Source: Vibrio agarivorans
GTDB lineage: Bacteria; Pseudomonadota; Gammaproteobacteria; Enterobacterales; Vibrionaceae
Direction: 5' to 3'
DNA: 64,000 nucleotides
NCBI RefSeq assembly: GCF_030409635.1
Contig: NZ_JAUFQF010000004.1
Span: forward strand, 1,336,241 to 1,400,240
The stretch's first letter is position 1, and the number at the start of each line of letters is the position of its first letter. Shown here one piece after another: positions 57,585-64,000 of this stretch. The notes beneath the pieces are model-generated. The model saw nothing but the letters and a program-made list of their open reading frames with translations. It was not told the DNA's origin and did no database searches. The translations under genes were made by a program, and so were the position numbers.

Positions 57585-58265
57585 TCAATATGTAATGTCC
57601 GGTCTGATATGCTGCTTCACCACATACTTAATCGACATGTTATCATACTCAAGAACTTCAATTTCTGCTCCTTTGTATTTGATAATGTTAGATTTAGTCA
57701 TGTCGTACTCAACGTTGTTAGTGAATGCGCCTCTAGCTACATCATTCGAAAGCTCGCGATAAGAGATATTGATCTTGTCACCGACTGAGCCGCTGTAAAC
57801 TAGTAACTGTCTGAATGAACTGTTACCTGTCATAGTCTTTTTGCTGATAGTCGCATCACCTTGATAGCAGGATGCTTCTGTTACAAATGGTGTTGATACG
57901 CAGACTTTATCACTAGAGTTGATAGACAACGCTATCGCAGGGTCGCAGAGCGCCGCTTTGATTACTCTTGCACCGTTTACTCCTTCTGAGTGGAAAAACT
58001 GCTTACCTTTACTGTCAGAACCTCTCTCTAAGTAGTCTCCTTTCAGGATATCGAAACAAGTACCTTGAATATGGTTATTTACCGTTAGAACATTGGATGT
58101 AGTGGCTTTACCTTGATCAATCATAGATTCGCCAACGTGCACTTCTACCACAGTGTCTAAATCTGGTAGAGAGTATTCTTCATACTCAGATTGAGCATTC
58201 ATTGGAATACTAGAGCATCCAACCATACCAATAGAAAGTAAGCCTATGAGCGTTGTATTTTTCAC
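57585..58265 (-). CDS. island lipoprotein of unknown function
   Basis: Protein of 226 residues with a lipoprotein signal (MKNTTLIGLLSIGMVGC, Cys17 followed by Ser, outer-membrane type). The mature part has four cysteines (GTCFDI, ALCDPA, KVCVST, ASCYQG) that may form two disulfides, and looks beta-rich. I recognise no family. It stands between the Mrr-like nuclease gene and the other lipoprotein on the same strand, with 73 bp and 151 bp gaps, so the three may be one unit or separately promoted. Confidence 0.7.
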   Translation of the reverse strand: MKNTTLIGLLSIGMVGCSSIPMNAQSEYEEYSLPDLDTVVEVHVGESMIDQGKATTSNVLTVNNHIQGTCFDILKGDYLERGSDSKGKQFFHSEGVNGARVIKAALCDPAIALSINSSDKVCVSTPFVTEASCYQGDATISKKTMTGNSSFRQLLVYSGSVGDKINISYRELSNDVARGAFTNNVEYDMTKSNIIKYKGAEIEVLEYDNMSIKYVVKQHIRPDITY

Positions 58266-58338
58266 TGCTTTAATACCTAAATTGTTGTGATTAATTTGTA
58301 TTCCGTATGGTAACTGTTATGTTGCTGGTTTTGAATGT

Positions 58339-59178
58339 TTAAGTATTAAAATTCTGATGGATGTCTTGGGTAAATCTACAGTCGGGAAAACGTTCACAAC
58401 CATAAAAGTTCTTCCCTTTGTTTTGACCTTTTTTGGCGACTCTGATGACAAGAGTGCTATTACACACAGGACAAGTTAGGTTAGGCTTAGGAGGCGCGGG
58501 AGTGCTACTATTTAGTGACTGCTTACCCGATTCAATCATGTTTACTAACTCATCTTTATCTACTAACCAAAATCTTTTGCCTTTAGCGAATTCTTTAGCT
58601 TCACTAGTGTAGCTACCAGACGTGACGAGAATCATCCTAGCTGCTTGCTGTGATAGCATGACACCGTACATTTCTCTAAGAACTTGAACACCAACTTTTC
58701 TCGTTTTCCAGTGTTTACATTGTACTAAGCTCAGCTCTCCATTTTTGCGTAGTTCAATATCAACACCTCCATCTGGCGAGTGTGATAGATATTGCTTTAC
58801 TTCATATCCATTCTGACGAAAAAACTCCCCGATGAATGCTTCAAACTCAATCCAGCTCATATCGTTGATAACTGCTTTGGAGTTATTAGGCACAGTAATG
58901 ATTTTTGTCACTTTTTTCCTGAACTGGACCCCTCGAGCTACTTGCTTCATGAATGAAATAGGAGCGGGAATAATAAAGAGAATCGCAAAGTAGGGAGCAA
59001 GCTTCTGAAAGATGTCAGCAAATGCTATTGATAGCATGTTATCACTTGGTAGAAGCATATTTGGGGCTATATAAGCCAAGCTTACATATGATGTCGCAGA
59101 TACGAATACACTCATCCACCAAGGTGCATCCATAAGTTGCCATAGAAGGCCTTCATTTTTCCTTGCCATATCAGACAC
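58339..59178 (-). CDS. membrane-anchored Mrr-like restriction endonuclease with zinc ribbon
   Basis: Protein of 279 residues. Two hydrophobic helices come first (about 21-43 and 60-78), then an Mrr-type PD-(D/E)xK domain (about 108-205): FEAFIGEFFRQNGYEVKQY, Asp140 in PDGGVDIELR and Gln153-Cys-Lys155 in LVQCKHW. A topoisomerase-type zinc ribbon closes the protein (Cys236, Cys239, Cys261, Cys267). The start is a GTG at 59178 or an ATG at 59169. The nuclease residues are intact. It is the gene nearest the tRNA end of the element and a probable defence nuclease acting at the inner membrane. Confidence 0.85.
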   Translation of the reverse strand: MSDMARKNEGLLWQLMDAPWWMSVFVSATSYVSLAYIAPNMLLPSDNMLSIAFADIFQKLAPYFAILFIIPAPISFMKQVARGVQFRKKVTKIITVPNNSKAVINDMSWIEFEAFIGEFFRQNGYEVKQYLSHSPDGGVDIELRKNGELSLVQCKHWKTRKVGVQVLREMYGVMLSQQAARMILVTSGSYTSEAKEFAKGKRFWLVDKDELVNMIESGKQSLNSSTPAPPKPNLTCPVCNSTLVIRVAKKGQNKGKNFYGCERFPDCRFTQDIHQNFNT

Positions 59179-59281
59179 TCATCCTGAGTATAAAGTTGTA
59201 TATGCATTTAATCACACACTACCGAAGGCAGCATATTTAATTAATAAACCTGAGAAGGTGGTCGAAAGAGGGAGGAGATAG

Positions 59282-59302
59282 TTTGCTACACATTTGCTAC
59301 AC
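59282..59302. repeat. integrase arm-type repeats, right end
   Basis: Two direct TTTGCTACA units 11 bp apart, differing from the left-end pair (50348-50368) by one base and in the same orientation. Confidence 0.7.
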
Positions 59303-59311
59303 AAACAGCAG

Positions 59312-59355
59312 AAAAGCAAAAGGCCTGAGAAGTGAAATCACTCTCAGGCCTTTCT
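59312..59355 (-). terminator. tRNA-Ile2 terminator, copy carried by the element
   Basis: A 12-bp stem AAAGGCCTGAGA / TCTCAGGCCTTT, 43 of 44 bases identical to the copy at 50113-50156. It ends transcription of the tRNA after integration and so replaces the host copy. Confidence 0.8.
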
Positions 59356-59360
59356 GTATA

Positions 59361-59436
59361 TGGTGGCCCCTCGCAGACTTGAACTGCGGACCAATCGATT
59401 ATGAGTCGACTGCTCTAACCACTGAGCTAAGGGGCC
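59361..59436 (-). tRNA. ileX: tRNA-Ile2 (CAU anticodon, lysidine-modified type)
   Basis: 76 bases including encoded CCA. The acceptor pairs GGCCCCT with AGGGGCC; the anticodon loop reads CTCATAA with CAT anticodon. The sequence corresponds to E. coli ileX/ileY, where C34 is changed to lysidine to read AUA; automatic annotation often calls it tRNA-Met. It lies next to rpoD as in E. coli. The 3' part of the gene is the attachment site of the element (59361-59405) and remains intact. Confidence 0.93.
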
Positions 59437-59533
59437 GATAGGTGGTTGATTATAGGGGATGGGGGTAGTGCTGTCTAGAGAGTGTAGGGGGCAAATGCGC
59501 CTAGTTTTTATCCACTTAGATAGCAGATATAAA

Positions 59534-59559
59534 AAAAGGTGAGCAAGCGCTCACCTTTT
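59534..59559 (-). terminator. terminator after rpoD
   Basis: An 11-bp stem AAAAGGTGAGC / GCTCACCTTTT with an AAGC loop and, on the reverse strand, a T-run of seven. Confidence 0.88.
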
Positions 59560-59579
59560 GTTCGATATTGTTGTTTCGA

Positions 59580-61436
59580 TTACTCGTCTAGGAAGCTGCG
59601 CAGGGTTTCTGAGCGGCTTGGGTGACGAAGTTTACGAAGTGCTTTTGCTTCGATCTGACGGATACGCTCACGCGTTACGTCGAACTGCTTGCCCACTTCT
59701 TCTAGCGTGTGGTCAGTGTTCATGTCGATACCGAAACGCATACGAAGAACTTTCGCTTCACGTGGAGTTAGGCCGCCGAGGACGTCACGTGTTGCACCAC
59801 GTAGGCTAGTTGCTGTTGCTGATTCAACAGGTAGCTCTAGTGTCGTATCTTCGATGAAGTCACCTAGATGCGAATCTTCGTCGTCACCGATAGGTGTCTC
59901 CATTGAGATTGGCTCTTTAGCGATCTTCAGCACTTTACGAATCTTGTCTTCTGGCATCTGCATGCGCTCTGCCAACTCTTCTGGCAGTGGCTCACGGCCC
60001 ATCTCTTGAAGCATTTGACGAGAGATGCGGTTCAGTTTGTTGATCGTCTCGATCATGTGAACCGGAATACGGATTGTACGTGCTTGGTCAGCGATCGAAC
60101 GCGTGATTGCCTGACGGATCCACCACGTTGCGTAAGTCGAGAACTTGTAACCACGGCGGTATTCAAACTTATCAACCGCTTTCATCAGACCGATGTTACC
60201 TTCTTGGATAAGATCCAAGAACTGTAGCCCACGGTTGGTGTATTTCTTCGCGATAGAGATAACAAGACGTAAGTTCGCCTCTACCATCTCTTTCTTCGCA
60301 CGGCGAGCTTTTGCTTCACCGATAGACATGCGGCGGCTGATGTCTTTGATGCTTTGAACTGTCAAAGAAGTCTCTTCTTCGATGATTGAAAGCTTCTGAA
60401 TACAGCGACGGATGTCATCTTCGCTACGACGAATCTTGTCTGCGTATGGTTTGTCTGAAGCTAATACTTCATCTAACCATGCTTCGGTTGATTCATTACC
60501 AGTAAATAGGGCAATGAATGACTTCTTAGGCATTTTGCCGTATTCAACCACAGAACGCATGATGAGGCGCTCTTGAGTGCGAACACGATCCATAGAAGTG
60601 CGTAGCTCGTTCACTAGGTGATCGAACTGCTTCGGAGTTAGACGAAACTCGGCGAATACTTCTTTAACAAGCTCACCTGTTTGTTTCGCTTGCGCGCTGT
60701 CAGGGCCGTGCTCGTTGATAGCAAGTTGACGATTTTGAAAGGTATTGCGTAGCTCTGTGAATTTCTCCAGCGCTAGCTCAGGGTCAATACCTGTATCTTC
60801 TTCTTCATCGTCTTCTGATTCGTCGCCATCTTGTTCGTTGCCTTCATCGTCTTCATCTTCTAGATCAGCTTCAGCAAGCTCAGAACCGATGTGTGTTGCT
60901 GTCGGTGCTGCAGTTCCGTCATCGTTAGGATCAACGAAACCAGAGATGATGTCTGTTAGGCGCAACTCTTCAGCTTGAACTTTGTCAAACTGCTCAAGAA
61001 TATATGGGATAGTACCAGGGTACTCTGTTACCGCACTTTGAACTTGGTTAATGCCGTCTTCGATACGCTTCGCAATATCGATTTCGCCTTCACGCGTCAG
61101 TAGTTCAACTGTACCCATCTCACGCATGTACATACGCACTGGGTCAGTGGTGCGGCCGATTTCGCTCTCAACGCTAGATAGCGCTGCAGCTGCCGCTTCA
61201 GCAGCATCTTCATCGGTGATGTTGTTATCATCATTGATGGCAAGATCATCAGCATCAGGTGCAGTTTCTACTACTTTGATGCCCATGTCGTTGATCATCT
61301 GAATGATGTCTTCTACCTGCTCAGAATCGACGATCTCTGCTGGTAGGTGGTCGTTAACTTCTGCGTAGGTCAGATAGCCTTGCTCTTTGCCTTTAATTAC
61401 AAGGAGTTTTAGCTGTGACTGCGGACTTTGCTCCAT
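59580..61436 (-). CDS. rpoD: RNA polymerase sigma-70 factor RpoD
   Basis: Protein of 618 residues. Region 1.1 at the N-terminus, an acidic non-conserved insert (about 185-215, Asp/Glu-rich), region 2 ([40 protein letters not shown] for -10 recognition), region 3 ([21 protein letters not shown]) and region 4 ([29 protein letters not shown] for -35 recognition). It directs transcription of housekeeping genes. It is the third gene of the macromolecular synthesis operon behind dnaG, with 97 bp between them. Confidence 0.98.
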   Translation of the reverse strand: MEQSPQSQLKLLVIKGKEQGYLTYAEVNDHLPAEIVDSEQVEDIIQMINDMGIKVVETAPDADDLAINDDNNITDEDAAEAAAAALSSVESEIGRTTDPVRMYMREMGTVELLTREGEIDIAKRIEDGINQVQSAVTEYPGTIPYILEQFDKVQAEELRLTDIISGFVDPNDDGTAAPTATHIGSELAEADLEDEDDEGNEQDGDESEDDEEEDTGIDPELALEKFTELRNTFQNRQLAINEHGPDSAQAKQTGELVKEVFAEFRLTPKQFDHLVNELRTSMDRVRTQERLIMRSVVEYGKMPKKSFIALFTGNESTEAWLDEVLASDKPYADKIRRSEDDIRRCIQKLSIIEEETSLTVQSIKDISRRMSIGEAKARRAKKEMVEANLRLVISIAKKYTNRGLQFLDLIQEGNIGLMKAVDKFEYRRGYKFSTYATWWIRQAITRSIADQARTIRIPVHMIETINKLNRISRQMLQEMGREPLPEELAERMQMPEDKIRKVLKIAKEPISMETPIGDDEDSHLGDFIEDTTLELPVESATATSLRGATRDVLGGLTPREAKVLRMRFGIDMNTDHTLEEVGKQFDVTRERIRQIEAKALRKLRHPSRSETLRSFLDE

Positions 61437-61533
61437 AGACGGTATCCAACTTCGTATCTGGTAAAGAAATTAGTATGCGAATGCAAACCACGAATGATAA
61501 CAAATTTTATCTGTGCTGACTAATTCAACAGGG

Positions 61534-63288
61534 TTACGCTTTTAAATCAAGCATTAACGCTTGCAGCTCCCTTTTTTCTTCGGTTGATAAACCGACGCTT
61601 CTTGCTTTTGCCTGCAGGTTTTCAATTTGTTGTTCTACGCACTGGGCAAGTATTTTGTCCAGTGAGTCGATAAATATGTCTTCTTGATTATCATCGTCGA
61701 GTGGGATATCCCAACTCGCGAGACGAGACAGAAGCGTCTCATTTTGGCGTCCCCGCCACTGTTCCATTAACTGGCCTGTGCTGATATTGGGGCTCGATTG
61801 GCAATATTCAAGCACCTCTATCAATAAACTTAGCCCAGGAAGTGATAAATGTCTCACTGTTGATAAATCCGGCACCATATCAGCATAGCTCGGATTTTGA
61901 ATAAGCAAAGCAATCACAGCACGCATTGGCGTACGTTTGATTTCTTTATGTGGCTGCGGTCGAGTTTCTGGCTGTGCTTTACGCTTTTCTCGATGCCCCA
62001 TAAAACCAGTGAGTTTGTCGAGACGTTCATCAAGCTCTTGTTGCAGCCCCTCATTAGGGATTTTATTGATCAACTCATTAGAGACATTGCGCAGAGTTGA
62101 TTTCCCTTCGCTGGTGCCTAAATTGATACTGTGTGTTTCAACTAAGTTTTGGAACAAGTACTCAGAGAGCGGAATAGCGCTTTGTACCTGCTGTTCAAAG
62201 TTCTCTTTGCCAAACTGGCGAATGTAGCTGTCTGGGTCTTCCCCGTCGGGTAAGAACAAGAATTTCAGTGTGTTGCCAGACTTTAGATATTGCAGGGCGT
62301 TTTCAAGTGCGCGCCAAGCGGCTTCTTTACCTGCTCGGTCACCATCGTAACAACAAACAACCGTATTGGTTTGTCTAAATAGGTTGTGAATGTGCTCACC
62401 GGTGGTTGATGTCCCCAGTGATGCTACTGCATAGTCTACGCCGTACTGCCCAAGTGCAACTACATCCATATAACCTTCCACCACCAAGACTTGTGGTGGT
62501 TCGCGATACGCCTGCATCACTTCATAAAGGCCATAAAGCTCTTTACCTTTATGGAAGATCGGTGTTTCAGGTGAGTTAAGGTACTTTGGTGTACCATCGC
62601 CAATCACACGCCCACCAAAGCCAATTACGCGGCCACGTCGGTCACGAATTGGGAACATGACACGCCCACGAAAACGATCGTAGCGGTTGCCTTTGTCGTT
62701 CTCAATCAGCATGCCACCACTGACAAGCATATCTTGAGTCTGGCGATTTTGGCCGAAGTTCTTGCGTACCAGATCCCACTCATCAGCGACGTAACCAATA
62801 CCAAATTTTTGCACCACGTCTTTCGATAACCCTCGTTGCTTGAGGTAATCAATCGCGACTTTACTGGTGCCGAGTTTGAGTTGCTGACGATAAAACTGCG
62901 CAATACTGCCCATTAAATCGTAGAGGTTACGCTTTTGCTCTGTACTCGCTGTTGGGCCTTGATGCTGCTGATTGTGGCCAGGGCGTTGCTCTCTTGGCAC
63001 TTCTAAACCAAGGAAAGAGGCAAGCTCTTCAATAGCTTCAACGAACTCTAAGCGTTCGTATTCCATTAGAAAGTCAATAGCATTACCGTGAACACCACAA
63101 CCAAAGCAGTGATAGAACTGCTTCTCTTGGCTGACACTGAATGAGGGGGTCTTCTCATTATGGAAAGGGCAGCAAGCGCCGTAGTTTTTGCCTTTTTTCT
63201 TTAGCTTTACACGTGCGTCGATGATGTCGACGATATCAAGCCGAGCAAGTACATCATCAATAAAAGCGCGAGGAATGTGTCCAGCCAT
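61534..63288 (-). CDS. dnaG: DNA primase DnaG
   Basis: Protein of 584 residues. CHC2-type zinc domain at the start (CCPFHNEKTPSFSVSQEKQF, HCFGCG), the RNA polymerase/TOPRIM core (VVEGYMDVVALGQYGVDYAV and CYDGDRAGKEAAWRAL) and a C-terminal helicase-binding domain. It makes RNA primers for replication with DnaB. It lies between yqeY and rpoD on the same strand. Confidence 0.98.
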   Translation of the reverse strand: MAGHIPRAFIDDVLARLDIVDIIDARVKLKKKGKNYGACCPFHNEKTPSFSVSQEKQFYHCFGCGVHGNAIDFLMEYERLEFVEAIEELASFLGLEVPREQRPGHNQQHQGPTASTEQKRNLYDLMGSIAQFYRQQLKLGTSKVAIDYLKQRGLSKDVVQKFGIGYVADEWDLVRKNFGQNRQTQDMLVSGGMLIENDKGNRYDRFRGRVMFPIRDRRGRVIGFGGRVIGDGTPKYLNSPETPIFHKGKELYGLYEVMQAYREPPQVLVVEGYMDVVALGQYGVDYAVASLGTSTTGEHIHNLFRQTNTVVCCYDGDRAGKEAAWRALENALQYLKSGNTLKFLFLPDGEDPDSYIRQFGKENFEQQVQSAIPLSEYLFQNLVETHSINLGTSEGKSTLRNVSNELINKIPNEGLQQELDERLDKLTGFMGHREKRKAQPETRPQPHKEIKRTPMRAVIALLIQNPSYADMVPDLSTVRHLSLPGLSLLIEVLEYCQSSPNISTGQLMEQWRGRQNETLLSRLASWDIPLDDDNQEDIFIDSLDKILAQCVEQQIENLQAKARSVGLSTEEKRELQALMLDLKA

Positions 63289-63355
63289 AGAAGTAAAAAC
63301 AACCCTTTTGAAATGAGAAAATACCTAGCTTATTAGGTATGTGTTTCAGATACAA

Positions 63356-63390
63356 ACAAGCCGTGCACTCCGAAGGATAGCACGGCTTGT
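63356..63390. terminator. hairpin between yqeY and dnaG
   Basis: Perfect 11-bp stem ACAAGCCGTGC / GCACGGCTTGT with a 13-nt loop, without a strong T-run. A partial terminator in front of dnaG is known from the E. coli rpsU-dnaG-rpoD operon, where it keeps primase low. Confidence 0.65.
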
Positions 63391-63408
63391 TGTAATTGGG
63401 ATTTGGGT

Positions 63409-63852
63409 TTAAGCCAGTTTAGCGCGAACTAAACCACTTACTTTACCCATATCTGCACGCCCTTGAATTTGCGGTTTTAAAACGCCCATTACTTTACCCA
63501 TGTCTTGCATGCCCGCTGCACCTGAATCTGCGATTGCACTTTCAATCAGTGCAGCCACTTCTTCATCAGTGAGTGGTTGAGGCATGAAATCCTCAAGTAC
63601 TGTAATTTCTGCTTTTTCCACGTCTGCTAGATCTTGACGATTTGCAGATTCATATTGAGCAACAGAATCGCGACGTTGTTTAACCATTTTGGTCAACACA
63701 GCAAGAATGTCGTCGTCAGACAGAGTAATCTGTTCGTCAACTTCACGTTGCTTAATTGCCGAAAGAGCTAAACGAATAGTGCCAAGGCGCGGTTTGTCCT
63801 TGGCTTTCATCGCTAATTTTTGCTCTTCTTTGAGAGTATCAATAAGAGCCAT
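63409..63852 (-). CDS. yqeY: GatB/YqeY domain protein
   Basis: Protein of 147 residues of the YqeY family: LKEEQKLAMKAKDKPRLGTIRLALSAIK at the N-terminus and EDFMPQPLTDEEVAALIESA, with the GKVMGVLKPQIQGRADMGKVS tRNA-binding-like C-terminus shared with GatB. The function is not established; the GatB similarity suggests a link to tRNA amidation or editing. Its place between rpsU and dnaG is conserved in Vibrio. Confidence 0.93.
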   Translation of the reverse strand: MALIDTLKEEQKLAMKAKDKPRLGTIRLALSAIKQREVDEQITLSDDDILAVLTKMVKQRRDSVAQYESANRQDLADVEKAEITVLEDFMPQPLTDEEVAALIESAIADSGAAGMQDMGKVMGVLKPQIQGRADMGKVSGLVRAKLA

Positions 63853-63880
63853 AACTATAGTCCGTTACCGAGCTTAGTTA

Positions 63881-64000
63881 TTAGTACAGGCGAACGCGAC
63901 GAGCGTTTTCGCGAGCAAGCTTCTTAGCGTGACGCTTTTGAGCTGCTGCTTTAGCGCGTTTGCGAACTGTAGTTGGCTTTTCGTAGTGCTCACGACGACG
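63881..64000 (-). CDS. rpsU: 30S ribosomal protein S21, C-terminal part
   Basis: The last 39 codons read [20 protein letters not shown] and onward to ARRVRLY, the basic C-terminus of S21; the start lies beyond the window. rpsU leads the rpsU-yqeY-dnaG-rpoD cluster. S21 takes part in base pairing at the Shine-Dalgarno region of the 30S subunit. Confidence 0.95.

Larger units (their letters stand above)
50176..59405. mobile_element. integrative, satellite-like genomic island in tRNA-Ile2
   Basis: Bounded by 45-bp direct repeats and holding a tyrosine integrase next to one end, an AlpA-like regulator, a VapE-family protein, an AvcID-type defence module, two lipoproteins and an Mrr-like nuclease. 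The base composition looks more A+T-rich than the flanks. No structural phage genes and no conjugation genes are present. The location between the olsF homologue and rpoD is the site of VSP-II in V. cholerae. Both att repeats and the integrase motifs are intact, so excision looks possible. Confidence 0.93.

Overview
The window is chromosomal DNA of a Vibrio species. An MSHA type IV pilus cluster leads into mreBCD-maf-rng-yhdP-nit-tldD, the epd-pgk-fba glycolytic block is followed by mscS, and the macromolecular-synthesis genes rpsU-yqeY-dnaG-rpoD close the window. All have typical Vibrio protein sequences and gene order. I cannot fix the species.

Layout. 1-8063: MSHA minor and major pilins (mshB end, mshA, a second mshA-like pilin, mshC, D, O, P and the large mshQ). 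8214-18960: cell shape and envelope operon. 19063-26106: arginine deiminase (reverse strand), rraB, epd, pgk, fba, mscS. 26192-33324: accessory metabolism, with a YbaK-type deacylase, an unknown exported protein, an alkylsulfatase with divergent LysR regulator, a SIMPL protein and a diguanylate cyclase. 33438-46306: a carbon and amino-sugar block (pyk, DeoR regulator, glmS, a mannitol-PTS paralogue lacking its IIB domain with an mtlR paralogue, a HAD phosphatase, mtlA-mtlD-mtlR, nagB). 46649-49771: a two-domain acyltransferase (probable ornithine-lipid synthase) and a divergent fatty-acid desaturase. 50176-59405: an integrated mobile element in the tRNA-Ile2(CAU) gene. 59580-64000: rpoD, dnaG, yqeY and the end of rpsU.

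The mobile element is about 9.2 kb. It has a 45-bp exact direct repeat of the tRNA 3' end at both borders, a duplicated tRNA terminator, and paired TTTGCTACA integrase-arm-like repeats just inside both ends. It encodes a tyrosine integrase, an unknown 303-aa protein, an AlpA-like regulator and a VapE-family ATPase, which resembles the core of a phage satellite. Its cargo is an AvcID/DifV-DcdV-type anti-phage deoxycytidylate deaminase system, two unknown lipoproteins and a membrane-anchored Mrr-like nuclease with a zinc ribbon. The neighbourhood (olsF/VC0489 homologue on one side, tRNA and rpoD on the other) is the site occupied by VSP-II in pandemic V. cholerae, whereas the V. cholerae deaminase is known from VSP-I.

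The most useful new observations are these. (1) Immediately upstream of the deaminase lies a 56-codon ORF with a good ribosome binding site, inside the expected inhibitory RNA. (2) A 14-bp hairpin buries the deaminase ribosome binding site and start codon. (3) Four exact TTATTT-N9-AAATAA palindromes of NagC/Mlc type lie upstream of pgk, the deoR-glmS operon, mtlA and nagB, implying a shared ROK-family regulon. (4) A mannitol PTS paralogue is fused as IIC-IIA with no IIB. (5) The desaturase promoter has two FabR/DesT-like operators arranged as a perfect 22-bp inverted repeat. All functional statements rest on reading motifs and gene order; no database search was run.
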